Positions 45,400 through 55,852 of a stretch of 64,000 nt of DNA are shown here, in pieces. The stretch's first letter is position 1. Every line of letters starts with the position of its first letter. Under the pieces are notes generated by a model. The model saw only the letters and a program-made list of their open reading frames with translations, was not told the origin of the DNA and ran no database searches. The position numbers and the translations under genes were made by a program. Source of the DNA: Ichthyophis bannanicus (lineage: Eukaryota > Chordata > Amphibia > Gymnophiona > Ichthyophiidae); assembly GCA_033557465.1 (NCBI GenBank), contig CM066037.1:512670686-512734685 (forward strand), in the 5' to 3' direction.

Positions 45400-47280
45400 C
45401 TGCAGATGATCAGAAGGGGCCTGAAGGGTCAAGAGAAGCAGCGGGAGTTCCTCTTTGGGCTGACGGATTCTGCATCTTTGAGCTCAGCATCAACCTCGGT
45501 GACCCTGGGCACCGCGGGGGCATCGGCATCAAGAGAAGCCCATGCGAACTTGGAGCCATGGGGCCCAAAGCGAAGGATCTCTATTGACCTTCGCCAGGAC
45601 TTGATTGCATCAGCTCCTGTTGTCGAAGGGGACTTTTGAGCACTGGGCCAAGGTCCATGTGCACTGACAGTGGAGCCCTTCCCGACTTGACGTGGAGAGC
45701 GATGGCTGGGAGCAGCCTTCTAAAGTACCCCAATGAGAGGACTCGTCTAGGATTACCAAGAATCCAGAGTCATCCCTACCCTAGTGGAATCCCCCACAGA
45801 GGAGCCAGTGGCCGAAGTTGAAATTCTGGCCCAGATGCTTTCAGAGATGACAGTCTTGGAGGAATGCTTTCGGGCCCTCAAAGCCCATATGGTAGCAGTG
45901 CTGTTGTCCACACAACGAGCGGGGCCTTGGTGCCTCGGGCATCACCACTGCAAGCAGTGCAGCTGATTCTTGAGATCCATGCGCTGTCCACCAATGCAGG
46001 TGTATCAAGCTGTCGACTTGAATTGACGCTGGTTCTTACAGCCATCTCTTTCAAGAATATCGGGGTCCGATGCCCTGATGAGATCATGTAAGCACGCGAT
46101 GCACAATTGATCTCGGAGGCGCTGCTCTTCTCCACGTAGCCGGCATCTTTACCAGAATGAGCCCAGATGCTGCTTCGACTTCCTCTCGGAGTCGGACTCT
46201 GATGGCTGGAAACCAAGGCGAAATCAAAGATGTCTGGGAGCAGATCTGCCTACCTCCCCTCAGACCCCTCTCTGCCTCATGAGCAGCAAAAATCACCTCA
46301 GAGAATATGTCCTTCCAGAACTTTGTGCAGAATATGGCCAAGGCCATTTCCTTCTCCCTGGAGTCGCAAGATGAGCCCAGGCTGGAGGAGCCAAAGATAC
46401 TCCAACATCCTTTGGCTCCCAAGGAGGCTGTAACAGTGCCGAGGCTGAAAATGAGGAATTGGGAGAACCCTCTCATGGTGCCAGCAGTTAGGAGATGGCT
46501 GAGCTCTATCTACCAGGTCCAGAAGACCTTAGAGTTTGAGAAGCCTCAACTCCTGTATTACTCTCTGTGGTGGAGTCGATCATAAAGAGCAGTAAGACAT
46601 ACTCCTTGATGTCCCTGCGTAAAGAGGCGAGGACCTTGGACTCCTTTGGCAGGCAGCGCTTCCAGAGCACCATGCTGGTGGCCAGGGTCCTTTTGTACCA
46701 ATTGTATATTGGCATATTCCTGAAGGATATCATGCGAGATCTGACAGAGTTTGGACTGCTCCTTTCTCCTGAGTGCCTGGATGCCATCCGCACACTGGTG
46801 GACCACAGCATGGATTATTCCAAATTCATGGTTCGGGTGAACTTTGATGCCTTTTAGTCGGCCTGCAGGGCTGTGGCAGTGGGCATTGGGGCCCACAGCC
46901 TTGCCTGGCTTCAGTCCCCAGACCTGGAGCAGTGGGTCCAAGACAAGCTGGCCGATGTGCTGTGCCAGGGCAAGAACCTCTTTGGGAAGCATGTGGAGGC
47001 TAAAGCTGGTAAGATTGAGACGCAGCATGTCATCCTTGCCAGGCTTTCGAGAAAGATGGCCAGTCAGTTGTGTATGAAGTACCAGGTCAAGAAGACCTAC
47101 TTCCAGCGTAAGTGCCGGTACCTTCTGAACCCACAGAGCTCCCAGCCGAGAGCGCAGATGCTTTGTCAGCAGCGTTGTGAGAAGCCACAGAAAGCTCAGC
47201 CAGCCCAGCAACCCAAACGGGGACAGAGTTTTGACTGGTTCCTCTGGAGCATAGCCAATCTGTCGGTCTCCACAGGGGGA
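45400..47280 (+). pseudogene. DIRS-E gag-like protein
   Basis: Readable blocks are MSFQNFVQNMAKAISFSLES (46,307), EPKILQHPLAPKEAVTV, WENPLMVPAVRRWLSSIY, ARTLDSFGRQRFQSTMLVAR, YQLYIGIFLKDIMRDL, LAWLQSPDLEQWVQDKLAD and NLFGKHVEAKAG. These align block for block with DIRS-A and DIRS-D. The first part (45,400-46,300) is too degraded to read as one frame. Confidence 0.6.
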
Positions 47281-47379
47281 TAGCCCTCAGGTGGGGGGAT
47301 GGCTCATCTGGTTTGCCCACAGGTGGCCTCTCATCACCTCAGAAACATGGGTGCTGCAAATTGTTGGAAGCAGCTAAAT

Positions 47380-47573
47380 CAGAGGTTCCCAACTCTAGTC
47401 CTGGAGGGCCAAACACCATTCAGGTTTTCAGGCTGTCCCTAATAAATATGCATGAGATGCATTTGCATGCACTGCCTCCATTGTATTCAAATGTATCTCA
47501 TGCATATTCATTAGGGGCAGCCTGAAAACCTGAATGGTGTTTGGACCTCCAGGACTGGAATTGGGAACCTCTG
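47380..47573. mobile_element. hAT-type MITE, 194 bp
   Basis: Perfect 11-bp terminal inverted repeats CAGAGGTTCCC / GGGAACCTCTG are flanked by perfect 8-bp target duplications AGCTAAAT (47,372-47,379 and 47,574-47,581), the hallmark of hAT transposition. The whole element is close to palindromic, so the same 5' end reads on both strands. Confidence 0.92.
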
Positions 47574-47639
47574 AGCTAAATGCTCCACTTTGCTTAGGTG
47601 CCACCCCCCCCTTCCCACCGAGGGAGGACCCCCTGCATC

Positions 47640-48890
47640 TCAACCTGCTGCAGGGAGAGGTCTCCACTTTCCTTTCAGCTCTCACCATTGTGCCGGTGCC
47701 TCCGACTCAGGTCGGGCGAGGGTTCTACTCCAGGTACTTCCTGGTTCCCAAGAAAACTGGGGGTGTTTGACCCATGCTAGACTTATAAGACCTGAACATA
47801 TACCTGCTGCGAGAAAAGTTCAAGATGGTCTCGCTGGGGCCCATGCTCCAGTACCGCCTCAAGGACAATTGGCTATGCTCCTTGGATAAGGATGTGTATA
47901 CGCACATACCCACCCTGCTCACAAAACATACCTCACCTTCGTCCTGGGGGATCAGCATTTCCAGTACCAGATGCTGGCATGAGCATGTCTTCATGAAGTG
48001 TCTGGCGGTGGGGCCGCTTACCTGTGGATGCTGGGGGTGTTCGTCTTCCCGTACTTGGATAACTGGCTCATAAAGAGCTCCACCCCAGATGATGTCCATC
48101 GGTCAGCTCAGCTGACTATCCAGGTGCTTGAACGGTTAGGGTTCATGGTCAACTACCCCAAATCTCACCTCCGGCCCTCCCAACATTCTCCTCAACACCA
48201 CTCTGGGCCTTCCTCCCAGTGGATCGCTTGCAGAGGCTTGACGGCCTTGGTCTGCGATACCCAACAGAGGCATCTGGTGACAGCCTGGGGGATGCCGAAA
48301 GTGCTTGGCCATAAGACCTCGACTGTGCATGTCGCTCCCCTGGATCATGTAGCGATGAAATAGGCTCAGTAGATAAGCACACAGTGGAAACAGGCCACAG
48401 TGGCAGGACCAGTGACAGTTACCGAATTTCTTGTGTAGTCCATGTGCTGGTGGCTAGAGCCACAGAACTTGTTCGGACGTCTCCTATTTCAGACATTGTC
48501 CCCCCCCCCCCCCCCCAACCACCAGCAGACACTGATGACAGATGTGTCCAAGTGGGGCTGGGGGGCAAATCTGGATGGCCTGCACACACAGGGTCTTTGG
48601 TCCGAGCAGGAGAGCCTGCAGCAGATCAATTTCTTGGAACTCCGGCCCATAGCAAATGCCCTCCGTGCATTTCGGGTTTATTTGGCCAACCAATCTGTAC
48701 TGATCCAGACAAAGAATCAGGTGGCGATGTACTTCATCAACAAGCAGGGTGGTTTGGGGTTGTACCTCCTGTGCTGGGAGGTGATCTGCTTGTGGAAGTT
48801 TGCCATTGCTCACAGGATGGAGCTGAGGAGCTTATCTGCCCGGGGATCTCAACTCTCTGGCAGACCAGCTGAGCCACGTCCTTCAGCAGC
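47640..48890 (+). pseudogene. DIRS-E reverse transcriptase and RNase H
   Basis: RT blocks are LSALTIVPVPPTQVGRGFYS, RYFLVPKKTGG, FVFPYLDNWLIKSS (second catalytic aspartate reads asparagine) and VNYPKSHL. The RNase H at 48,442-48,890 reads LMTDVSKWGWGANLDGLHTQ, INFLELRPIANALRAF and VLIQTKNQVAMYFINKQGG, where the third catalytic position (usually TDN) is TKN. Poly-C at 48,500-48,516. Both catalytic sites are damaged. Confidence 0.75.
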
Positions 48891-49150
48891 ACTCAAAATT
48901 CATCTTTTTCAACAGGCATTTAATCTTGCTTCTGAGATTGCCTAGAACACATCAACCTTGATATCTCACATATTTCTTACCTGGATCACTTCGAGATTTC
49001 TGCACCTTCCCCAGCCTATTGTTTTCCCCTACATATATCCAACTCCTTTTCTCATTCAATTGGTGTTCCTTTTCTTATTTTTGCTGTTTTTGTTGTAAAC
49101 CACTCTGATATGCTGTAGAAGGGCGGTATATCAAGTTTTTAAATAAAACA
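48890..49150 (+). mobile_element. L2 3' end inserted in DIRS-E
   Basis: It begins with ALKIHLFQQAFNLASEIA, the L2 ORF2 C-terminus, and ends TGTTGTAAACCACTCTGATA then GGGCGGTATATCAAG and AAATAAAAC. DIRS coding sequence (an RNase H/linker piece) resumes at 49,160. Confidence 0.65.
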
Positions 49151-49582
49151 TAAACTCTCAACAGGGCAGTTATGGAGCAGATCATTTGGGTGTATGGTAC
49201 TCCCGCAATAGATCTCTTTGCAGTGTCCAGGCTAATCTATTCTGCTCCAAGGTCGTGTCATTGGATGCCTTCCAAATTCACTGGTGAATGGGCCTGCTTA
49301 TATGCCTATCATCCCATTCTGCTTGTGGTGAGGACCTTGCTGAAATTGCAGGCCGACATGGGCACGATGATTCTTATTACCCTGAACTAGTCCCAGCAGC
49401 CATGGTTCACCTTGCTGCTTCATCACTGTCAGAGGGAGCCTCTGCAGCTGGGCCTTGCCCCAGATCTCATTTCTCAGGAGGACAGGATCTTGCTGCATCC
49501 CACCATCTGGTCCCTGGTCCTCCCCAAGAATGTTCAGGAGGTCCTTCTGGCCTCCTGCAAGACTTTACCCAAAAGTCTTATA

Positions 49583-51085
49583 GTAACATAGTAAATGACG
49601 ACAGATAAAGACCAGCATGGTCCATCCAGACTGCCCAGCAATACGGCAAGAGTAGTTGCACCTGTCGCACTGTGCAGGCCACCCCTCCCCATGTCTCTTT
49701 CTAGGGGTGGACTTACCACTCCATGTAGGACACTCCTGTTTGTTGAGAAGTTAGATGGTTCAGTTTATTTTGTTTTTATCCTGTTTCTGTAAAGGGATCC
49801 GCTGTGCTTGTCCCATGCTGTTTTGAATTCCGTCACTGTGTTTGCCCCCACCACTTCCTTCGGGAGAGCATTCCAAGCATCCACCACCCTTTCAGTGAAA
49901 AAATATTTCCTGACATTGCCTTTCAATTTTCCACCCTGCAGCTTCATGTTATGCCCTCTAGTTTTGCAGCTTCCCCGTCTTTGGAAGAGGTTTGTTTGTT
50001 CATTGTTCCTCTTTAAGTATTTAAATTAAAGGTCTGAATCATATCTCCCCTATCCCTCCTCTCCTTCAAAGTGTACATATTTAGGTCTTCAAGTCTCTTC
50101 TCATAAGGCTTCTTACGCAGGCTCCAAATCATTTCGGTCGCCTTCCTCTGAAAAGCTTCCAGTCTTTTTACATCTTTTGCAAGATATGGTCTCCAAAATT
50201 GAACACAGTATTCCAAGTGAGGCCTCACCAGCGACCTGTACAGTGGCATAAGTACCTCCTCCTTTCTGCTGGTAGTCCCTCTTTGTATGCAGCCCAACAT
50301 CCTCCTGGCTTTTGCCACCGCCTTGTCGCACTGTTTTGCCACCTTGAGATCATCAGAGATAATCACACCAAGGTCTTTCTCCTGAACCATGCACACCAAC
50401 CTCTCGCCCCCTATCGCGTACATTTCCCTAGGATTTCTGCTACCTAAGTGCATGACACTGCACTTTTTTGCATTAAATCGTAATTGCCAAGCATTAGACC
50501 ATTCTTACAGCTTTTGTAGATCTTTCCTCATGTTATCCACTCCCTCAGGGGAGTCCACTGTGTTGCAAATGTTTGTGTCATCTGCAAAAAGACACTCTTC
50601 CATTCAGTCCTTCAGCAATATCACTCAAATACATTGAACAGTGCCAGGCCCAGGATCGAACCCTGGGGCACCCCGCTAATCACCTTCCTTTCATCTGAGT
50701 GAGCTCCATGTACCATCACCTTCTGTCGTCTGTCAGTCAACCAATTTCTAATCCAGTTTACCATCTTGGGGACCCATCCCCAAGCTACTGAGTTTGACAA
50801 GCCTTCTATGAGGAACAGTATCAAACGCTTTGCTGAAATCCAGGTAGATGACATCCATCGCATGCCCCTGATCTAGTTCCTTGGTCACCCAGTCAAAGAA
50901 CTCAATCAGATTTGTTTGGCAAGACCATCCTTCAGTAAAACCATGTTGCCTCAGATCTTGCAACCTGTTGGTTTTGAGAAAGTTTACTATTCCCTCTTTC
51001 AGGAGCGTCTCCATTACTTTTCCCGCCACCAAGGTAAGGCTCAGGGGTCTGTAGTTTGACACGTCTTCCCTGTCACCACTTTTGT
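49583..51085 (-). mobile_element. CR1-A family LINE, 5'-truncated, antisense in DIRS-E
   Basis: On the minus strand the RT reads SNYRPLSLTLVAGKVMETLL, RQHGFTEGWSCQTNLIEFFD, VIYLDFSKAFDTVPHRR, SGVPQGSILGLALFN and FADDTN (about 50,590). The C-terminus follows (ARRMLGCIQRGTTSRKEEVL, RPHLEYCVQFWRPYL, FFTERVVDAWNALPKEVVG), then the 3' UTR (CAGTCTGGATGGACCATGCT) ending in an ATAGTAACATAGTAAATG-type tail at 49,583. It splits the DIRS-E recombinase between SCKTLPKK and YAFKCGRF. It is close to the CR1-A copy at 7.65 kb. Confidence 0.82.
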
Positions 51086-52015
51086 GTATAGGTATGCATT
51101 CAAGTGCGGGAGGTTCTCCTCCTGGTGCACGGACCAAGCTCTAGAATCATCCTGCACTGTGGATAGGTTGCTGGAGTACCTCCTACACTTCTCAAACTCT
51201 GGCCTCAAGTCCAATTTGGTCAGGGTCCACCTGAGTATGCTTGGCGCCTACCATCACGATTCAGAGGGAAGCCCATCTCAGCTCAGACCCTGGTAGCTCC
51301 CTTCATGCGGGGCTTGCTCCTTTCCAAACCTCTGGTCAAACCCGCACCGTGGCATGGGACTTTAATGTGGCTCTGGTGCAGCCCTAGGCTGCTCACTTCC
51401 TGCCCTCTGAAATTCCTGACCCTGGAAGGTCTTGTTTCTGGTGGCGGTCACTTCAGCATTCCATGTCAGTGAGTTCCAGGCCTTGGTTCACCCACCATAC
51501 ACCAGGTTCAAACGTAATAGAGTAGTCTTATACACGCATCCGTGCTTCCTGCCAAAGGTGGTTTCTGTTTTCCACCTCAATCAGTCAGTCATACTGCAGA
51601 CTTTCTTCCCCAGTAGAGAGGAGGCGGTGCTGCACATGTTGGACTGCAAACACGCCCTGTCCCTCTACCTTAAGCAGAGGAAGGCATGCCATAAAGCCAT
51701 CCAGCTGTTTCTCTCCTTTGACCCCAGCAAGCTGTGGACTGCCATCTCCAAACATACTCTCGATTTGGCTCACAGACTGTATCTCTTTTGTTTATGCCCA
51801 GGCAGACCTGAACCTTGATGGTCATGTCATGGCTCACAATGTCAGAGCCATTGCTGCGTCGGTGGCCAACTTGTGCTTGGTCTAAGTGGAGATCTGCAGG
51901 GCTGCAATGTGGTCTTTGGTCCACACATTCACAGCTCATTGCTATCTAGATGGGGATTCACAATGCGACAGCAACTTCAGCCAAGCTGTGCTCTGGCATA
52001 TCTTTGGGAATTAGA
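51086..52015 (+). pseudogene. DIRS-E tyrosine recombinase
   Basis: After the CR1 the recombinase resumes with YAFKCGRFSSWC, LLEYLLHFSNSGLKSNLVRV, VAVTSAFHVSEFQALV, HNVRAIAASVANLC and AAMWSLVHTFTAHCYLDG. Compared with DIRS-D the first catalytic arginine (SARRVSEL) has become SAFHVSEF, while HxxR is intact. Several stops break the frame. Confidence 0.72.
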
Positions 52016-52289
52016 CTCCCAACTCCTTCCCACCGGTCCTTCTGTCCATCCTGGCTACCAAAAAGTGTGCTCCTCAGTGATGCTCTATGCTGAAGCTGGA
52101 TCAGTTGAGTCCCGTAGAGGGACTACCCACGCTGTTTCTGCTGTCCTCCTGTTCTGTTGCCCCCTGTTGGGGTTTTGGCCTCCTCTGTTTTCAGTAACCT
52201 GTTGCTTGGAAGTCCCATGAGTCAGGACTTATCTCCCTGAGTAGTTTTCTTGGCTACAGCTTTGATATTTTACTGGAGAAAATGGTGCC

Positions 52290-52463
52290 ACGGCAGACAG
52301 GAAGATAAGCATTCATATGTGATGGAGTCTCTCAAAAGCTTCTAATAGAAGCTGGGGAGCGTTCCCTTGTGGGGCTCAGTCAGTGATGACACCCATATCT
52401 GTGAGGACTTATTCCTGCTATCCAAGAACAACACCTGCTACAGGTGAGTAACAATGCTTTCTA
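52290..52463. repeat. Right inverted terminus of DIRS-E
   Basis: CTTCTAATAGAAGCTGGGGA to CACCTGCTACAGGTGAGTAA is the reverse complement of the E left terminus and matches the right termini of D (43,213) and F (55,843). Confidence 0.8.
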
Positions 52464-54147
52464 GCTCAGTATCACTATCATAAGGTCCCTCAGACTGTAG
52501 CAAAAAAAAAAAAAAAGAAGCAGCGAACAAACTCATAAAGGAAGGGAAGTTGTGAGCAGGGGTTCAGGGTTCACTTGTGGGTTCTGCTAGTTATTAATAC
52601 ATCAAAAGGGTCTTGAGACCACACTCCGATTTCTGTGGGTTGGAGATTAGGGCTGCAGGCACCTTAGGGTTTCTGGGTGCCCTAGTAGACAGTGGTGCAG
52701 CTGGAGTTGATGGGCTCCAGTTCCTTAAGCCTGAGGAATATATATATTCCTTGTTGAGAGAACAGCTACCACAGCTGTGGGGGCAGGACAGGGCCATAAT
52801 GGCAATATCAGCCTCAATGTCTATAGTGTGATTGGCAGCTATGGTGCAAAGTGAGAGCGAGGAGATAATCTTGAAGAGCCTTGAGATACCTGAACTGTTG
52901 CTAGTTGCTATTAGTTGAGATACAGGTAGTCCGATCCAAAGGCAGTAGTCTGTGGAGTGGTTTCCTGGGAGAGTGTCAGAATGGTGGTAGTTCATGGGCC
53001 CTATCAACCCCGCTGTGTCTGTTGCATGTTTGGGGGCAGTTGAACTGGGTGCGCAAGAGCCTCCAGGCTTGGTAGGCATTTTCTAATGGTTGCTATTTGG
53101 CAGGTAGTCCCAGGAGCACTAATGGGGGGGGGGGGGGCAGGACTGTGGTGTGCTCTCTCTAGCTGTTTGGAGGGAAATGGCTTCTGAAGTTGAAGACCAC
53201 CCGGTGCGATGTGTTGTGAACTGCCTGCAGAGACAGTGGTATGTAATTTTTCTTATGGTTGGGCCTTCAGGGAGTGGAGTCCAGAGAGGGTGAACCTAAA
53301 TTTCTCATCACTTCAAGAACAAACATTAGGTCTTTCAAACTTATGTAGCAGCTTGTGGTCTTTGGTGAGGCGGCTCCTTCATCTCAGGAGCTTGGTGGCC
53401 TGAAATTTTGCAAGGCTTTGTATAAGCAGAGTTAAGGGAGATATGGACAAAACTCCATTCAGAGCTTTGGCTGTAGAATGTTATAGGTTGGTCGCCTTTC
53501 CCAGAGGTCTCTGGTTTGGGTCCAGCTTCTGTCTGTGCTTAAAAACCCCAAAAACAAACCCCAGCAGTGTTTTATTGGATTGAAACTTCTATTATGTTTG
53601 ATGTTGAGCTCCCGTTTCAAAGCGATCTGTCTGAATTGGCATGGAGGACAACTGGTTTCATGGGTAGCTAGTTTTGGTCATGTTTTTGACTGCTTCAGGA
53701 CATTCGAAATTTTACTTCAGTCTCTTGGTGTCCTGGCGCTTCCTTGAGACGTTTCTGACTGTTCTTCCATTTCTTTTTCATGGTAGCTCATGGGCATTTC
53801 TAGGCACAGGTATCATACGACTTGGATGCTCGCTGGGCCTTCGTGTATTCTTTAAGGACACAGAGGAGAACTTCATGCATGCTTCACCCCTTAATATGGT
53901 CTGCGGAGATAGAGCATGGTGAACTGGATGCCAAGGCATGGATGTCCATTCACTTCTGTCAAGGTTATGGTTGCTCCTGCTGGAGGGTAAGTTGCTAGGT
54001 CAACAGTACCTGGCTCGGTGACAAGGCGTTAGGCCCTACTTTCCTCCCATTAAGTAGTGTTACAATGTCCCTGCACAGAGGGTTGTGCGCTCCTGAGCTA
54101 CAGGCCTGCTGTTCTGTTTTCCTCTCCGTTGTTGGGTACTGTTTTGG

Positions 54148-54245
54148 TACATCCCACACGTCTGGACTGGAGGGGGACAATAAGGAAGATGAAATTAGAC
54201 CTTATCTGCTAATTTCCTTTCCTTGAGTTCCTCTAGTCCAATCCA
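54148..54245. repeat. ICR of DIRS-C
   Basis: GGACTGGAGGGGGACAATAA / GGAAGATGAAATTAGACCTT / ATCTGCTAATTTCC complements the two edges of DIRS-C, following the same head-to-head arrangement as the two DIRS-B ICRs. Confidence 0.7.
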
Positions 54246-54667
54246 AAATCTACCCTATGTGCTTATGGTCTGTACCTAGTCTTGGGTGGAAGTCAAGTAT
54301 GCCAAGGCCGTGAGGCCGAGCAGCAGTATTTATTATCCAACTCGATCATGTTGTGCTCCCAGTAGGTTGCAAAGTGCTGCTGGTGCATTGTTTGGAGTTA
54401 TGGTCTTGGGAGTATTGGTTCATATCTCATATTCCTAACATAATTTGGAACAAGGAAGCTTCTTCGGTAAGTAGACTGTGGAGTCTATCTTTTGGATAAG
54501 CCTTTTGCAATCTCTGGTTGTGATGAGAGCAAGGTTGCACAGGACCTTTATACCGTGGCATTATCAAACCAGTGGTCTCCATTTCCGTCTGCTGGTAGGT
54601 GAGCATAGCCCATGCATCTGGACTGGACAGGAGGGACTCAAAGAGAGAAAATTAGCAGGTAAGATCT

Positions 54668-55843
54668 ATTCTCCGGGAACAAGCAGAAAGTCAGTCCTCA
54701 CGTATGGGTGACGGCGCCATTGGAGCCCATGTGGAAGCATCTCCCCAGCTTTCAAGGAAAATCTTTGGGAAATGCACTATGCATGCATGGTCCACTTCCC
54801 GCCCAAGGGTGCCATCTTGCCTCAGTCTAATGACATAGCTAAGACCGCAAAAATAAAAAATGGTAAAGAAGCAACTCCAAAGGGAGGAGGGAGAGTTGTC
54901 AGGACTGATTCCTGCTGTCCCCGGAGAACATCCATTACAGGTGAGTATAACTACACTTTCTCCAGGAACAAGCAGGAAGTCAGTCTTCACATATGGGACT
55001 CCCCCATCTACAGGCTACCGAGAACCTGTAACCAAAACAAAAATGCCATAGCAACCTGCAAAGGGAGAGCCGTGACCAGCAGCGGTCGAGTCCTGAGGGA
55101 GAGACTCTTGCAAGACAGAAGCGTCCAGTGAATACCAGTACTCTGACAGCCTGAACACAGCAGGGTCGGAGGGCAGGACTTGACTACAACCTGAAAAGAT
55201 TAGAGTGCGGCCTGGCTGAAGGCGCTGTCCCGTTGGGACTCCCTCTCCAGGTAGTAGTGAGCTACGAAGGTATTGACCAAAGACCAGGTGGCGGCCCGGC
55301 AAATTTCCATCATGGGGACAGAACACAGATTGGCCACAGAAGTAGCCATGGCTCTGACATGGTGTGCTGTGACTCTCTGGTCCAGTGGGATCCCTGCTTG
55401 CTCATAGGTAAGAGTAAGGCGCCCCAGATGGCTAGGATCATAAGATACGAAAAGCTGTTGAGCTTTGCAGTGGCCCTGGGTCCGTTGCAAGCAGGACAGG
55501 GCTCTCTTTCAATCAAGAGTATGGAGAACGGTCTCCACCCTGTGGGTGTGAGGCATGGGAAAGAAGGTGGGGAGCACCACCTCCTGAGTGAGGTGGAATG
55601 AGGACACCACCTTCAGCAGAAACGTAGGGTGTGTGTGCGTCTTAGTTATGTCATTAGACTGAGGCAGGATGGCACCCTTGGATGGGAAGTGGACCACGCA
55701 TGCGTGGTGCATCTCCCAAAGGCTTTCCTTGAAAGTTGGGGAGATGCTTCCGCCCGGGCTCAGACGTCACAGACTTCTCCCATATGTGATGACTGATTCC
55801 TGCTGTCCGAAGAGAACACCTGTTACAGGTGAGTAACTACACT
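54668..55843. mobile_element. DIRS-F, 1.2 kb, interior inverted relative to its termini
   Basis: The outer left edge (TTCTCCGGGAACAAGCAGAA) and outer right edge (CACCTGTTACAGGTGAGTAA) are both in plus orientation, like DIRS-D. Between them, 54,745-54,996 is the reverse complement of the DIRS-D right-hand region plus ICR. The recombinase C-terminus (55,200-55,700) reads on the minus strand: LTYEQAGIPLDQRVTAHHVR, then ATSVANLCSVPMMEICRAAT and TFVAHYYLERESQ. Gag, RT and most of the YR are deleted. It abuts the DIRS-C right end. Confidence 0.75.
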
Positions 55844-55852
55844 ATTTCACCA

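Larger units (their letters stand above)
44614..52463 (+). mobile_element. DIRS-E, degenerate, carrying four younger insertions
   Basis: The left terminus (CAGCAGGAAGCAAGCGCTCA, CGTATGGGTTATG) is inverted at 52,290-52,463 (CTGTGAGGACTTATTCCTGC, then CACCTGCTACAGGTGAGTAA). In between are gag (45,400-47,280), RT (47,640-48,370), RNase H (48,430-48,890) and recombinase (51,086-52,015). It is interrupted by a LINE-B 3' end (44,816-45,059), a hAT MITE (47,380-47,573), an L2 tail (48,890-49,150) and an antisense CR1 (49,583-51,085). The ICR near 52,200-52,290 is too degraded to align with confidence. Confidence 0.8.
35336..54668 (+). mobile_element. DIRS-C outer element, interrupted by DIRS-D and DIRS-E
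   Basis: The left terminus (AGTCCAGTCCAACGCGTAGG, CCAGCAGATGGAGACTGAGC, CACTGGTTTGATG) is inverted at 54,560-54,668 (CATCTGGACTGGAC...). An ICR lies at 54,148-54,245 (GGACTGGAGGGGGACAATAA, then GGAAGATGAAATTAGACCTT). Its own interior is 35,450-37,250, 43,214-44,610 and 52,465-54,150, together about 5.5 kb. I recognise no coding motif in these pieces. The class of termini is that of DIRS-A and DIRS-B. D and E, which belong to a different terminus class, inserted into it later. Confidence 0.7.
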
